Positions 47,620 to 57,113 of a DNA stretch of 64,000 bases are shown here, piece by piece. Origin of the DNA: Pseudoalteromonas sp. MSK9-3 (GTDB lineage: Bacteria; Pseudomonadota; Gammaproteobacteria; Enterobacterales; Alteromonadaceae); NCBI RefSeq assembly GCF_003590335.1, contig NZ_MIET01000046.1:124001-188000 (forward strand), read 5' to 3'. The notes under the pieces are model-generated. The model searched no databases and had not been told where the DNA came from. It saw only the letters and a list, made by a program, of their open reading frames with translations. Position 1 is the stretch's first letter. Every line of letters starts with the position of its first letter. A program made the position numbers and the translations under genes.

Positions 47620-49007
47620 TGAAAATAGCATTTTGGTTTCGACGAGATTTACGTTATTTCGGAAATGAAGCCTTTATTGAAGCAGTTGAAAACGGCGCCC
47701 AAGTGGCGCTGTTTTTTATGTGTGAACAGCAATGGCGAGACAAGCATAGGATGGCGCCAATACAATTAGATTTGATTAAAAGACGAGTTGCTTATTTGGG
47801 GAATAAGCTCGCACAATTTGGGATCAAGATGCACATAGAGGTGGTCGATTCATTTAGCGACATACCAGCACGATTACAAGCAGTTTGCGCGTCATATCAA
47901 ATAGAAGAGGTCTATGCGAATAAAGAATATGAAGTGAATGAACGCGCTCGTGACAGCGAGTGTATGTCGATTGGTATCACCCTGACGTTATTTGATGGAG
48001 ATGTAATAGCTAAACCTGGATCTGTGCTGACTAAAAATGATGAAATGTTTAAGGTTTTTACGCCTTTTAAAAAAGCATGGCTAAAGTTATTTGAACGCCA
48101 GCAATTTATTATCCCTCGCTGGCCTTTAGAAGATAAAATGATTACTGCATTAAGGTGGTCTATCCCAGAATGCTTAATTGGCGATAGCAGCTCTATTAAA
48201 TGGCCAGTAGACGATGAAAGTTTAGCTGGTGTTGCGAGTCACTTTGTTGCTACTAAGTGTGTTAGTTATCACGCTCAGCGAGATATTCCTAGTATAAAAG
48301 GGACATCGGGGTTAAGCCCATACTTGGCTATTGGCGCTATATCTGTGAAGCAGTTGTTAGCTGAAGTGCAGTGTCATTATCCTGATATTTTGCAAACACC
48401 CAGTAGGGAAGAGTTTACCTGGATAAACGAGTTAATTTGGCGTGAGTTTTATCGTCACTTGATTGTTGCGTACCCGAGCCTATGCAAATACAAAAACTTT
48501 AATAAAAAGTATGATGCAGTAATGTGGAATGAAGATGAAGAATTATTTCACGCCTGGTGCCGAGGTGAGACAGGCTACCCGATTGTAGATGCAGCAATGC
48601 GGCAGCTTAATCAAACTGGGTGGATGCACAATCGATTACGTATGATCGTCGCAAGTTTTTTAACAAAGCATTTGTTGGTTGATTGGCGAAAAGGCGAACG
48701 CTACTTCATGGAAAAGCTCATAGATGGAGACTTGGCGAGTAATAATGGAGGTTGGCAATGGGCAGCAAGCACAGGATGCGACGCTCAGCCATATTTCAGG
48801 ATTTTTAATCCTATTACTCAAAGCAAAAAGTTTGATCCTGACGGTGATTTCATTCGTACCTATGTGCCAGAACTCGCTGATGTGCCAAGTAAATTTATTC
48901 ATTTTCCTCACGAGTTTATAACCTTGGCATCATCTATTAATTATTTACCAGCGATTGTTGAGCATAAAGAGGCAAGGCAACGCGCATTGGACGCATTTAA
49001 GGTTTAG
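47619..49007 (+). CDS. phrB: Deoxyribodipyrimidine photolyase (class I cryptochrome/photolyase family)
   Basis: A 462-residue light-driven DNA repair flavoprotein. The N-terminal antenna domain begins IAFWFRRDLRYFGNEAF, and the FAD-binding helical domain contains GTSGLSPYLAIGAIS, ELIWREFYRHLI, GETGYPIVDAAMRQLNQTGWMHNRLR and WQWAASTGCDAQPYFRIFNP, all typical of the CPD photolyase class I. The Trp chain for photoreduction appears kept. It starts on the last base of the DUF523-DUF1722 stop (TAATG). It repairs UV pyrimidine dimers using blue light and belongs to the ChrR regulon in relatives. Confidence 0.95.
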   Translation: MKIAFWFRRDLRYFGNEAFIEAVENGAQVALFFMCEQQWRDKHRMAPIQLDLIKRRVAYLGNKLAQFGIKMHIEVVDSFSDIPARLQAVCASYQIEEVYANKEYEVNERARDSECMSIGITLTLFDGDVIAKPGSVLTKNDEMFKVFTPFKKAWLKLFERQQFIIPRWPLEDKMITALRWSIPECLIGDSSSIKWPVDDESLAGVASHFVATKCVSYHAQRDIPSIKGTSGLSPYLAIGAISVKQLLAEVQCHYPDILQTPSREEFTWINELIWREFYRHLIVAYPSLCKYKNFNKKYDAVMWNEDEELFHAWCRGETGYPIVDAAMRQLNQTGWMHNRLRMIVASFLTKHLLVDWRKGERYFMEKLIDGDLASNNGGWQWAASTGCDAQPYFRIFNPITQSKKFDPDGDFIRTYVPELADVPSKFIHFPHEFITLASSINYLPAIVEHKEARQRALDAFKV

Positions 49008-49008
49008 T

Positions 49009-49437
49009 ATGGAGCCTATTTTAGAGAAGTTTATTGGTATGTATGATGTTTTAAGGGCCGATAATTTATCTGTTCTTGCTGATGTATATCATCCAGATAT
49101 TGTATTTATCGACCCGCTTCATGTTGTCGAAGGGCTCGATGAGCTAACAGAGTATTTTCAACATCTTTATGTCAATGTTCAATCTATAGAATTTGATATA
49201 ACAGACCGTTATATAAAAGATAATAACGGGTTTGTTTATTGGCAAATGCGTTATTGCCACCCAAAACTGAATTCAGGTAACGAAATCGTAGTAGACGGAC
49301 ATAGTAAACTTACTTTTTTGGGTGGAAAAGTTGCACATCATAGAGATTACTTTGACGTTGGTTCGCTTCTGTATCGGCAGATCCCTATCCTTGGCTATTT
49401 GGTTAAGTTAGTTGATAGAAGGGCTGCAGACGCATGA
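49009..49437 (+). CDS. SnoaL/NTF2-like small protein
   Basis: A 142-residue protein with the cone-shaped NTF2/SnoaL-like fold: FIGMYDVLRADNLSVLADVYHPDIVFIDPLHVVEGLDELTEYF as first helices and strand, then FVYWQMRYCHPK, GHSKLTFLGGKVAHHRDYFD. The ATG at 49009 begins one base after the photolyase stop codon; a longer frame from 48955 runs inside phrB and is not used. It overlaps the SDR gene by four bases (ATGA). Members of this group sit in RpoE-ChrR clusters; the reaction is unknown. Confidence 0.85.
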   Translation: MEPILEKFIGMYDVLRADNLSVLADVYHPDIVFIDPLHVVEGLDELTEYFQHLYVNVQSIEFDITDRYIKDNNGFVYWQMRYCHPKLNSGNEIVVDGHSKLTFLGGKVAHHRDYFDVGSLLYRQIPILGYLVKLVDRRAADA

Positions 49438-50144
49438 AAAAAATACTAATAACCGGCGCGACCTCTGGTATAGGAAAGGGACTGGTAGAGATTTACCAAG
49501 AGCATGCGCATGTTTATGCGTGTGGGAGAAATGCCGAAGTACTGAGTCGTTATAATGCGCATGATAATATAACGCCGCTGCAATTTGATGTAACTGATAT
49601 AGACGATATAAAACTGAAAACAGCATCAATAGACAGCATAGACATCTTAGTTTTAAATGCAGGAAATTGTGAATATATTGATGATGCCCGTAATTTCGAT
49701 AGTGTGCTATTTGAGCGAGTTGTTCGTGTCAACCTTTTATCTATTGGTTACTGCTTAGATGTATTGCTGAGAAAGGTTAAACCAGGAGGGCAGCTAGTTA
49801 TAGTAAGTTCCAGTGCAGCGTTTTTAGCTCTGCCGCGCGCGCAGGCTTATGGTGCATCAAAAGCCGCAGCGACGTATTTGGCACAAACGTTGGCGGTCGA
49901 CTTAAAGGATATAGATGTCAGCGTTGTACATCCTGGTTTTGTCAAAACCCCTTTAACAGACAAGAACGATTTCCCCATGCCGATGGCTGTCACAGTTGAT
50001 GAAGCAGCCATATATATAAAAAAAGGCGTTGAAAAGCGCAAAAGAGACATACACTTCCCTAAACGATTTACAATAATAATGAAGTTATTCCAATTGTTAC
50101 CATTTGGTATGTGGAAAGTAATAGCTAAAGGATTATCACGATGA
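49434..50144 (+). CDS. Short-chain dehydrogenase/reductase (SDR) family protein
   Basis: A 236-residue classical SDR. The NAD(P)-binding TGATSGIGKG is at 7-16, NAG is in VLNAGN, and the catalytic Ser and Tyr-x3-Lys are in SSSAAF and YGASK. The substrate is unknown; in ChrR clusters this gene is part of a lipid-linked set with the FAD oxidoreductase, DUF1365 and Cfa genes, so a membrane-lipid substrate is a reasonable guess. Four-base overlaps with both neighbours show tight coupling. Confidence 0.9.
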   Translation: MKKILITGATSGIGKGLVEIYQEHAHVYACGRNAEVLSRYNAHDNITPLQFDVTDIDDIKLKTASIDSIDILVLNAGNCEYIDDARNFDSVLFERVVRVNLLSIGYCLDVLLRKVKPGGQLVIVSSSAAFLALPRAQAYGASKAAATYLAQTLAVDLKDIDVSVVHPGFVKTPLTDKNDFPMPMAVTVDEAAIYIKKGVEKRKRDIHFPKRFTIIMKLFQLLPFGMWKVIAKGLSR

Positions 50145-51394
50145 ATAATATAGCAATAATTGGTTCTGGCATATCGGGTATGACAGCTGCCTACCTTTTA
50201 AGCAAGGAAAATAAAGTCACTGTATTTGAGAAAAATGATTATATTGGTGGACATACTGCGACAGTCGACGTTGAAGTAGAAGGTAAGGAGTATGCGGTTG
50301 ATACTGGGTTTATTGTATTTAATGACCGTACTTACCCTAAATTCGAAAAACTACTGAGTGAAATTGGTGTCTCTAGGCAACCAACGCAAATGAGCTTTAG
50401 TGTTCAAAATACACAGACTAAGTTTGAGTATAACGGCCATACTCTCGCATCACTTTTCGCACAAAAGCGAAATATAGTGCGACCTAAGTTTTGGCGCTTA
50501 TTGTATGATATCGTGCGCTTTAATAAGGTGTGTAAGACACTTTTTGCGCATAAGCAATATGGTGACCTATCTACTTTGGGCGAGCTTTTAAATCATCATG
50601 GTTTTAATGACTTCTTCAAAACGCACTATATATTGCCCATGGGCGCTGCTATATGGTCAACAAGTATTAAGGAAATGGAGGATTTTGAAATAGAATTCTT
50701 TGTTAAATTTTTCTTTAATCACGGATTATTAGACATCACAAATAGACCGCAGTGGTATGTAATTCCAGGTGGTTCTCGCTCTTATATTAAGCCACTAGTA
50801 GATACGTTCAAAGATAACATTCAGTTAAATGCAGACATAAAAACCGTGCGGCGTAATGAAGACGGCGTTGTGATCATAATGGCTGATGGGACTGAGCATG
50901 TATTCGACAAAGTGGTATTTGCATGCCACTCGGACCAAGCGCTTGCTCTATTAGAGAACCCTTCTACTGATGAGTGTAAAGTATTAGGCAGTATTCCATA
51001 TACTGAGAATTCAGTCATTTTACATACTGACCAAGCGATGTTGCCAAAGAGACATGCTGCATGGGCAAGCTGGAACTATTATCTTGATGGAGCCATTGAT
51101 AACGCCGCGGTTGTAACTTATCAAATGAATATTTTACAAGGGATTGAGAGCAAAACCCCATTTTGTGTCACGCTTAACTACGAAAAAGGGATAGATGAGA
51201 GTAAGGTGCTTCGTAAATTTAAATATCACCACCCAGTATTTAATCAAATAAGTATCGAGGCACAAAAGCAAAAACCATTGATTGATGGTAAACAACACAG
51301 TTATTTTTGCGGAGCATATTGGTTTAATGGGTTCCACGAAGATGGCGTGAAAAGTGCCGTAGACGTTGCAAAGCAATTCGGGATCGATTTTTGA
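50141..51394 (+). CDS. FAD-dependent amine-oxidase-type oxidoreductase
   Basis: A 417-residue flavoprotein with the N-terminal dinucleotide fold [17 protein letters not shown] and the following [17 protein letters not shown] and [14 protein letters not shown], close to the NAD(P)/FAD proteins that accompany DUF1365 and cyclopropane-fatty-acid synthase genes. The C-terminal substrate domain ends [20 protein letters not shown]. It may desaturate or modify acyl chains of membrane lipids before Cfa acts, but that is inferred from gene context only. Stop is 1 base before the DUF1365 gene. Confidence 0.88.
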   Translation: MNNIAIIGSGISGMTAAYLLSKENKVTVFEKNDYIGGHTATVDVEVEGKEYAVDTGFIVFNDRTYPKFEKLLSEIGVSRQPTQMSFSVQNTQTKFEYNGHTLASLFAQKRNIVRPKFWRLLYDIVRFNKVCKTLFAHKQYGDLSTLGELLNHHGFNDFFKTHYILPMGAAIWSTSIKEMEDFEIEFFVKFFFNHGLLDITNRPQWYVIPGGSRSYIKPLVDTFKDNIQLNADIKTVRRNEDGVVIIMADGTEHVFDKVVFACHSDQALALLENPSTDECKVLGSIPYTENSVILHTDQAMLPKRHAAWASWNYYLDGAIDNAAVVTYQMNILQGIESKTPFCVTLNYEKGIDESKVLRKFKYHHPVFNQISIEAQKQKPLIDGKQHSYFCGAYWFNGFHEDGVKSAVDVAKQFGIDF

Positions 51395-51395
51395 C

Positions 51396-52121
51396 ATGGC
51401 CCTCAATAGTGCGCTCTATTTAGGGGATATCAGGCATCGCCGTTCGCACCCAAAGGAACATACTTTCAAGTACCCTATGTATATGGCTTGGATAGACTTA
51501 GATGAGACAGACAAGCTTGATTCTATTCATCCATGGCTTGGCACTAAAGGGTTTAAGGCTCTCAAATTTAATCAAACTGATTACTTAAAAAGCCATAAAG
51601 GCAGTTTAAAAGAGAGGGCACTGAATGTTAGCGAGATGCTAGGACAACCTGCTTGTTCTGATCGTGTGATGATGCTTTGTCAAGTTAGGTGTTTTGGTAT
51701 CTATTTCAGTCCAGTTAACTTTTACTTTTTTAGCGATACACACGGCAACTATACACATATGGTTGCAGAGGTTAGCAATACGCCTTGGAATGAGTGCCAT
51801 TGTTATCTCGTCTATTTGAATAAAAAAGTGAACTTTAAAAAAGTCTTTCACGTATCTCCTTTTATGGATTTGGACATGAATTATCATTGGACTGTTCGTA
51901 ATCCAGATAAGAATACATTGATACATATTGAAAATAAAAAAGACGATATGTTAATTTTTGACGCAACACTACGACTTAAACGACATGCATTAACATCAGC
52001 GAATGTCAGTAAAGTAATTAGACGCTTTCCAGCTATGACAGTTTCAATTTGTAAAGGTATCTACTGGCAGGCATTAAAACTATTTTTGAAAAAAGTGCCG
52101 TTTATAGGGCACCCAGGATAA
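51396..52121 (+). CDS. DUF1365 family protein
   Basis: A 241-residue protein of the DUF1365 family. Signature segments are [50 protein letters not shown] and [15 protein letters not shown]. It is nearly always coded between the FAD oxidoreductase and a Cfa-like gene. In alpha-proteobacteria these genes have been linked to furan fatty acid formation and to protection against singlet oxygen, and the same is plausible here. The ATG at 51396 follows the upstream stop by one base; a longer frame from 51366 lies inside the previous gene. Confidence 0.88.
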   Translation: MALNSALYLGDIRHRRSHPKEHTFKYPMYMAWIDLDETDKLDSIHPWLGTKGFKALKFNQTDYLKSHKGSLKERALNVSEMLGQPACSDRVMMLCQVRCFGIYFSPVNFYFFSDTHGNYTHMVAEVSNTPWNECHCYLVYLNKKVNFKKVFHVSPFMDLDMNYHWTVRNPDKNTLIHIENKKDDMLIFDATLRLKRHALTSANVSKVIRRFPAMTVSICKGIYWQALKLFLKKVPFIGHPG

Positions 52122-52125
52122 GAAC

Positions 52126-53388
52126 ATGGAAAATACATCAGATTTGAAAGTTCGCAATGCGACATCGTGGTTAACAGGGGTATATAAAAGGCTGGTTTTT
52201 GCGGCTTTCAATACGATAGAAACTGGACATATCACCTTAAAAGAGGGGTCACAGACACATGAGTTCGGTCATTGGTCTAGCGACCTTACGTGTTCCGTTA
52301 CCGTCGTTGATGAGCAAATGTATAAAGCGTTTGCGCTAGGTGGCAGTGTTGGCGCTGGTGAAGCGTACGTAGATGGTTTTTGGAAATGTGATGATTTAAC
52401 CGCATTAATTGAAATATTTGCCGTTAATCAAAAGCAACTAGACAGTTTTGAAAGAAAGTTTTCCATAGTAAGTGGGCTCGTTAATAAGCTCGGACATTTA
52501 AAAAATCGTAATTCAAAATCTGGGTCGAGAAAAAATATTGCTGCGCATTATGATCTTGGTAACGATTTATACTCCGCATTTTTAAGCCGTGAAATGATGT
52601 ACTCAAGCGCAGTATATCCGAGTACTGACGCCACACTAGAGCAAGCGCAGGAAAATAAGCTCGCTGTAATTTGTGAAAAATTAGATTTAGAAGCGTCTGA
52701 CACTGTTATCGAAATTGGCACTGGGTGGGGGGCATTTGCTGTTTATGCCGCGAAGACGTATGGATGTCATGTCACTACGACAACTATTTCTGAAGAACAA
52801 CACGCGTACGTTGCAGATCTTATTGAACAGCAAGGTCTACAAGATAAAATAACGCTGCTAAAGCATGATTACAGAGATTTGTCAGGTAAGTATGACAAGT
52901 TGGTGTCTATTGAAATGATAGAGGCTGTGGGGCATAACTACTTGCCAAGCTTTTTTGAAAAATGTAACGCACTACTCAAGCCTTCTGGTGCCATGCTTAT
53001 TCAAGCTATAACCATCGCGTGTCAGCGATATGAACATTACTTAAAAAATTCCGATTTCATTCAACAACATATTTTTCCTGGCGGCTGCCTACCTTCGATT
53101 GAACAGATGAATAAGCAGATCAAGGGTGGCACAGATATGGTTGTGCATGAAATATCTGATATCGGGCTGCACTATGCAAGGACGTTATATGATTGGCGTA
53201 AGAAGTTTATTGATGCATGGCCAACGTTGGATCAGAGTAAATTTGATGAGCGCTTCAAGCGTCTATGGTTATTTTATTTATGTTATTGTGAAGGGGCCTT
53301 CAAACAAAGAGCCACGAGTACGGTGCATTTAGTTGCTAGGAAGCCGAGGTATGTATCAAATGAATGTAAAGCTACGCTTAATTATTAA
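52126..53388 (+). CDS. cfa: Cyclopropane-fatty-acid-phospholipid synthase family protein
   Basis: A 420-residue SAM-dependent methyltransferase. The core has NIAAHYDLGNDLYSAFLS, the SAM-binding VIEIGTGWGAFAVYAAK, TTTISEEQHAYV, KLVSIEMIEAVGHNYLPSFF and YLKNSDFIQQHIFPGG, all typical of the Cfa family. It would methylenate or methylate double bonds of membrane phospholipid acyl chains. In the ChrR regulon, Cfa paralogues with FAD protein and DUF1365 may make furan-type lipids instead. A DUF2878 gene overlaps its last 29 bases. Confidence 0.93.
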   Translation: MENTSDLKVRNATSWLTGVYKRLVFAAFNTIETGHITLKEGSQTHEFGHWSSDLTCSVTVVDEQMYKAFALGGSVGAGEAYVDGFWKCDDLTALIEIFAVNQKQLDSFERKFSIVSGLVNKLGHLKNRNSKSGSRKNIAAHYDLGNDLYSAFLSREMMYSSAVYPSTDATLEQAQENKLAVICEKLDLEASDTVIEIGTGWGAFAVYAAKTYGCHVTTTTISEEQHAYVADLIEQQGLQDKITLLKHDYRDLSGKYDKLVSIEMIEAVGHNYLPSFFEKCNALLKPSGAMLIQAITIACQRYEHYLKNSDFIQQHIFPGGCLPSIEQMNKQIKGGTDMVVHEISDIGLHYARTLYDWRKKFIDAWPTLDQSKFDERFKRLWLFYLCYCEGAFKQRATSTVHLVARKPRYVSNECKATLNY

Positions 53389-53869
53389 TTTTATTCTGTT
53401 TCAAACTAGCTGGTTTAGTGCGCTCTTTCTCCAAGAGGGAGCGCTAATTATAATAGCGGTTGCTATTTTTTTAATGGGTCTATTAGTGCAAAGTCGGCCA
53501 ATTAGTTTGTTTATTGTGGCATGTTTATTACCGCTTTCTCTTTTGTTCGAGTTCATCGCGATATCTACGGGCGTTGTCAGCTATGAAGCGACATTTGTGC
53601 CGACGTGGTTGGTTGGCCTATGGGTGGCATTGTTATTAACGTTCAATGATTCCTTTAGGTTTATGCTAAGTTTACAGTGGTGGAAGGTCGCTTTAGCTTT
53701 TGCTGTTTTCGGTCCATTAAGCTACATGGCAGGGGCACGTTTTGGTGCGCTCACTATTTCTGAGTCGATGATACATTATTGGGTCTTATTTGGGGTCATG
53801 TGGGCTACTTATGCAGCGCTTGCAAGATATATTTACCAGGCTGCAGTGATAAAATTCCAACAACAGTAA
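53360..53869 (+). CDS. DUF2878 multi-pass membrane protein
   Basis: A protein of about 169 residues with five or six predicted membrane helices. The start RLIINFILFQTSWFSALFLQEGA is typical of DUF2878, a family often last in RpoE-ChrR operons. I chose ATG 53360, which has a GAGG site 10 bases upstream; 53351 is possible. It overlaps the end of cfa in another frame. Function is unknown. No terminator was seen before hupB. Confidence 0.8.
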   Translation: MNVKLRLIINFILFQTSWFSALFLQEGALIIIAVAIFLMGLLVQSRPISLFIVACLLPLSLLFEFIAISTGVVSYEATFVPTWLVGLWVALLLTFNDSFRFMLSLQWWKVALAFAVFGPLSYMAGARFGALTISESMIHYWVLFGVMWATYAALARYIYQAAVIKFQQQ

Positions 53870-54070
53870 CATAAAGTATTGCTTAATTGTCAACGCCTTG
53901 GTAATTTGTATTTGCTGGCTAGATTTAACGCAAAATGTGCAATGAACGCGCGCCATTACTGAGTTTCGTAGGTTTTTTCTGAAAAATCTCAAGAAATGGT
54001 TGCACATCTAGTTAAAATGCATAAACATAGCTTTTGCTCAGGCAAAATATAAATGAATAGGAATCTTATA

Positions 54071-54346
54071 ATGAATAAAGCTCAACTAGTAGAAAAAATG
54101 GCGGCAGATGCTGAAATTTCTAAAGCAGCAGCAGCTCGTGCTCTTGAAGCGTTCACAGGTGCTGTAACTACGTCTTTAAAAGATGGTGATTCGGTTGCAC
54201 TGGTTGGTTTTGGTACTTTCTCTGTTAAAGAGCGTGCTGCACGTACAGGTCGTAATCCACAGACTGGTGACGAAATACAAATTGCAGCTGCAAATATCCC
54301 AAGCTTCAAAGCGGGTAAAGGTCTAAAAGATCAAGTTAACCCATAA
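54071..54346 (+). CDS. hupB: DNA-binding protein HU (beta-type)
   Basis: A 91-residue nucleoid protein that bends and compacts DNA. It starts [28 protein letters not shown] and carries the DNA-gripping arm [24 protein letters not shown] and the C-terminal [11 protein letters not shown]. An AGGA site 8 bases away supports the ATG at 54071 over an in-frame ATG at 54053. It stands as a single gene with its own terminator. Confidence 0.95.
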   Translation: MNKAQLVEKMAADAEISKAAAARALEAFTGAVTTSLKDGDSVALVGFGTFSVKERAARTGRNPQTGDEIQIAAANIPSFKAGKGLKDQVNP

Positions 54347-54366
54347 AGCTTGATTTATATTTAAAG

Positions 54367-54390
54367 AAAAGGGGCTATATAGCCCCTTTT
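54367..54390. terminator. Bidirectional intrinsic terminator between hupB and ilvH
   Basis: A 10-bp stem (54367-54376 with 54381-54390), loop ATAT, with A-run and T-run built into the stem ends, so it serves hupB on the plus strand and ilvIH on the minus strand. Confidence 0.9.
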
Positions 54391-54408
54391 ATGTTGCTGT
54401 AGGTCATT

Positions 54409-54906
54409 CTAACCTTTAAGTGCTTTATCGCCTCGGCCAATGCCAACCGCGCCAGAACGAACTAATTCAATGATGTCTGTTTCATGGCGTAACATATCCA
54501 AAAAGGATTCTATTTTTTCAGCATTACTGATCAGCTGAAGGGTGTAACTTTGTTTACCCATATCGATGATTGCACCACTGTAAACATCTGCAATACGCGT
54601 TACTGATGCACGTGTTACTTCATCTTTAGCGTATACCTTAACAAGTAATAACTCTCTCTCAATGTTTGGCATGTCGGTTAAATCTATCACTTTTAACACA
54701 TCGACCAACTTATTTACTTGCTTGGTGATCTGTTCAACGATACGGTCATCGCCTTGTGTCGTGATAGTGATGCGAGATAGGGTATTATCATCGGTAGTGC
54801 CTACAGTTAAGCTATCAATATTGTAAGCGCGTTGAGAGAACAACCCGACAATACGAGATAAAGAGCCTGGTTCATTCTCTAACAAAATACTCAGAATTCT
54901 ACGCAT
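54409..54906 (-). CDS. ilvH: Acetolactate synthase small (regulatory) subunit
   Basis: A 165-residue regulatory subunit for branched-chain amino acid synthesis. It starts [33 protein letters not shown], the ACT domain that binds valine for feedback inhibition, and ends with the subunit's C-terminal domain (ERELLLVKVYAKD, VRSGAVGIGRGD). Length equals E. coli IlvH (163). It starts on the last base of the ilvI stop codon. Confidence 0.96.
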   Translation of the reverse strand: MRRILSILLENEPGSLSRIVGLFSQRAYNIDSLTVGTTDDNTLSRITITTQGDDRIVEQITKQVNKLVDVLKVIDLTDMPNIERELLLVKVYAKDEVTRASVTRIADVYSGAIIDMGKQSYTLQLISNAEKIESFLDMLRHETDIIELVRSGAVGIGRGDKALKG

Positions 54907-56630
54907 TATCCTTTTACTCCCTTTTTAAGCCACATATCATCAATTGCACCGAGTTTAATCTGCATGGGGTATACATGTTCTTTTTCATCAACTCGGATAT
55001 CTAAAAATACTAATTTGTCTGTTATCGAAAATGCTTTCTCTAGCGCAGCATCTAGTTCATCAGGGTGGTCAACCCGAATACCAACATGTCCATAGCTTTC
55101 TGTTAGCTTTACAAAGTCAGGTAAAGAGTCCATGTAGGAGCTTGAATGGCGACCATCATACATCATATCCTGCCACTGCCTTACCATGCCTAAAGAGCGG
55201 TTATTCAATGAGACAACTTTTACTGCAAGCCCATATTGAAGGCAGGTAGATAGCTCTTGTATGTTCATTTGAATTGAACCGTCTCCAGTCACACACACAA
55301 CATGCTTGTCAGGAAAAGCAAGTTTAACCCCCATTGCTGCGGGTAGGCCGAACCCCATTGTTCCAAGACCACCAGAATTGATCCACTGACGCGGATATTT
55401 AAATGGATAATACTGGGCTGCAAACATTTGATGTTGTCCTACATCAGAACTGACATATGCTTCACCTTGTGTAACCTGGTAAACTTTTTCAATCACTGTT
55501 TGCGGTTTGATACAATCTTTTTCTGTATCGTATTGTAAGCACTTAGCAGCTCGCCATTGTGTTATCTGTTGCCACCAATCTTCTTGGGCACTGCGGTCGA
55601 TTCGCTTCTCATTGGTATCGAGTGCAGTTTGTAGTTGACCTAAAACGGTAGCTAAACAGCCAACAACAGGGATGTGTGCAGGTATCGTTTTAGAAATCGA
55701 GGTAGGATCGACATCCACATGAATGATGGTCGCATTCGGGCAAAACTTTTTAACATTGTTAGTAACTCTATCGTCGAATCTTGCACCCAAAGCGAGAATT
55801 ACATCGGCATTTGCCATCGCTTTATTTGCTTCTAAGCTTCCATGCATACCCAACATACCAATGAAGTTAGGGTGAGTACCGCTGATCCCACCTAGGCCCA
55901 TTAAGGTATTAGTAATTGGTGCATTTAGTGTTTCAACCAGCTCTGTAAGCTGCTTTGAGGTATCTGAAAGAATGATCCCGCCACCAGAGTAGATAACTAA
56001 CCGTTGGGCATCTAAAATTGCATTGACTGCTTTTTTGATTTGCTTAGGATGTCCTTTTACATTTGGCTGATAAGTACGCATTTGTGTGCATGTTCCAAAC
56101 TTATAATCAAACTTTGTTTGGGGGTTGAGAATGTCTTTTGGCAGTTCAACCACAACAGGCCCAGGGCGTCCGCTGGCAGCGAGAAAAAATGCTTTGGCCA
56201 GTATATTTGGAATCTCTTGGGGATCACGGCAATTGAAGCTATGTTTCACAATCGGCCGTGAACATCCTACAATGTCAGTTTCTTGAAATGCATCATCCCC
56301 AATCAAAGAGGAGGGGACTTGACCAGAAAGAACCACCATGGGGATCGAATCCATATATGCTGTTGCGATACCGGTAATACAATTTGTCGCACCTGGTCCA
56401 GATGTAGCGAGCACCACTCCAACTTGACCTGTCGCCCTTGCATAGCCATCCGCCATGTGTGTCGCAGCTTGTTCATGGCGAACTAAAATATGTTTCACAT
56501 CATCTTGCTGGAAAAGCGCATCATACAGATCAAGCACTGATCCGCCTGGATAACCAAATATATATTCAACATCAAGCTCTTTCAGCGCTTTTACTACCAA
56601 CTCGGAGCCATTAAATTGCTCTTTATTCAT
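54906..56630 (-). CDS. ilvI: Acetolactate synthase large (catalytic) subunit
   Basis: A 574-residue TPP- and FAD-dependent enzyme that joins two pyruvates, or pyruvate and 2-oxobutyrate, in valine, leucine and isoleucine synthesis. The catalytic Glu is in [21 protein letters not shown] binding is in [20 protein letters not shown], with [14 protein letters not shown] and [10 protein letters not shown] chose ATG 56630 because a GAGGA site lies at proper distance; the upstream ATG at 56636 abuts it. The operon is preceded by a leader peptide and terminator (see 56671-56780). Confidence 0.96.
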   Translation of the reverse strand: MNKEQFNGSELVVKALKELDVEYIFGYPGGSVLDLYDALFQQDDVKHILVRHEQAATHMADGYARATGQVGVVLATSGPGATNCITGIATAYMDSIPMVVLSGQVPSSLIGDDAFQETDIVGCSRPIVKHSFNCRDPQEIPNILAKAFFLAASGRPGPVVVELPKDILNPQTKFDYKFGTCTQMRTYQPNVKGHPKQIKKAVNAILDAQRLVIYSGGGIILSDTSKQLTELVETLNAPITNTLMGLGGISGTHPNFIGMLGMHGSLEANKAMANADVILALGARFDDRVTNNVKKFCPNATIIHVDVDPTSISKTIPAHIPVVGCLATVLGQLQTALDTNEKRIDRSAQEDWWQQITQWRAAKCLQYDTEKDCIKPQTVIEKVYQVTQGEAYVSSDVGQHQMFAAQYYPFKYPRQWINSGGLGTMGFGLPAAMGVKLAFPDKHVVCVTGDGSIQMNIQELSTCLQYGLAVKVVSLNNRSLGMVRQWQDMMYDGRHSSSYMDSLPDFVKLTESYGHVGIRVDHPDELDAALEKAFSITDKLVFLDIRVDEKEHVYPMQIKLGAIDDMWLKKGVKG

Positions 56631-56670
56631 CCTCATTCCTCAGTTATTGCCCGAACACTAAATTTGAACC

Positions 56671-56696
56671 AAAAAAAACCCCGCAGTTGCGGGGTT
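56671..56696 (-). terminator. Attenuator terminator in the ilvIH leader
   Basis: On the minus strand, an 8-bp stem (56689-56696 with 56677-56684), loop of 4 and a run of eight T residues lie 41 bases upstream of ilvI, inside its leader, where no upstream gene is left to terminate (idh has its own at 57074-57096). The GCGGGG at 56721-56726 can pair with the CCCCGC of this stem as an antiterminator. Confidence 0.8.
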
Positions 56697-56711
56697 AAAG
56701 CGTAAATTTAC

Positions 56712-56780
56712 TCAACACGACCCCGCTGGACTTAAGTATAAGACCAGGACGAGGACATTTAAGTGTGAAATACGTTTCAT
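56712..56780 (-). CDS. ilvIH leader peptide (Val/Leu-rich, attenuation)
   Basis: A 22-codon ORF, ATG at 56780 to TGA at 56712, reading MKRISHLN followed by alternating Val and Leu (VLVLVLYL) and ending SPAGSC. Six of the eight codons after residue 8 are Val or Leu. It ends 16 bases before the attenuator stem. Pairing segments: strand 1 in the Val/Leu codons (56744-56754) with strand 2 (56721-56729); strand 2 with strand 3 (56689-56696); strand 3 with strand 4 (56677-56684). Stalling at scarce Val- or Leu-tRNA would free strand 2 to hold strand 3 and let transcription continue. The ribosome site is weak. Confidence 0.75.
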   Translation of the reverse strand: MKRISHLNVLVLVLYLSPAGSC

Positions 56781-57073
56781 TTTGGCGACGATCCAAATAT
56801 TTATTAACATAAGTTATTAAAAATGTTTTTGACTGATCTGTCAACCGCACTCCTTGCTTTTTGCATAAATAACGCGTTATATATTTATTTTTGAAGTTTT
56901 ATGTGTATTTGGTGTGATTTTTAGTTCTTTATGGCATTATTAATTCACTATATTTAAATTCACGGGACTTCTTAATCGTCATAAAGCGAGAATAGTTGTG
57001 TCAGATAGTCATCTATTGCAGTAGTCGGGCTAGGAGAGAGGTAAATAAGGTTTAGTACGTAAAGTATGAGTGT
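56781..57073. other. Intergenic region holding the ilvIH promoter
   Basis: About 290 AT-rich bases between the idh terminator and the leader peptide. It must hold the ilvIH promoter and perhaps Lrp sites, but no element is clear by eye and no ORF is supported. Confidence 0.4.
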
Positions 57074-57096
57074 AAAAAAACCCGCATATTGCGGGC
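57074..57096 (-). terminator. Intrinsic terminator of the isocitrate dehydrogenase gene
   Basis: On the minus strand, a GC-rich stem (57090-57095 with 57081-57086), loop of 3, followed by seven T residues, about 18 bases after the stop. Confidence 0.85.
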
Positions 57097-57113
57097 TTTT
57101 AATAAGTGGGTAA

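Noticed and set aside
48833-48858. A third TGATC-N17-CGTA match like the two ECF promoter motifs, inside phrB
   Set aside because: It lies in codons for the near-invariant photolyase segment DPDGDFIRTYVPEL, so the match is explained by protein conservation, and the downstream gene is already coupled to phrB.
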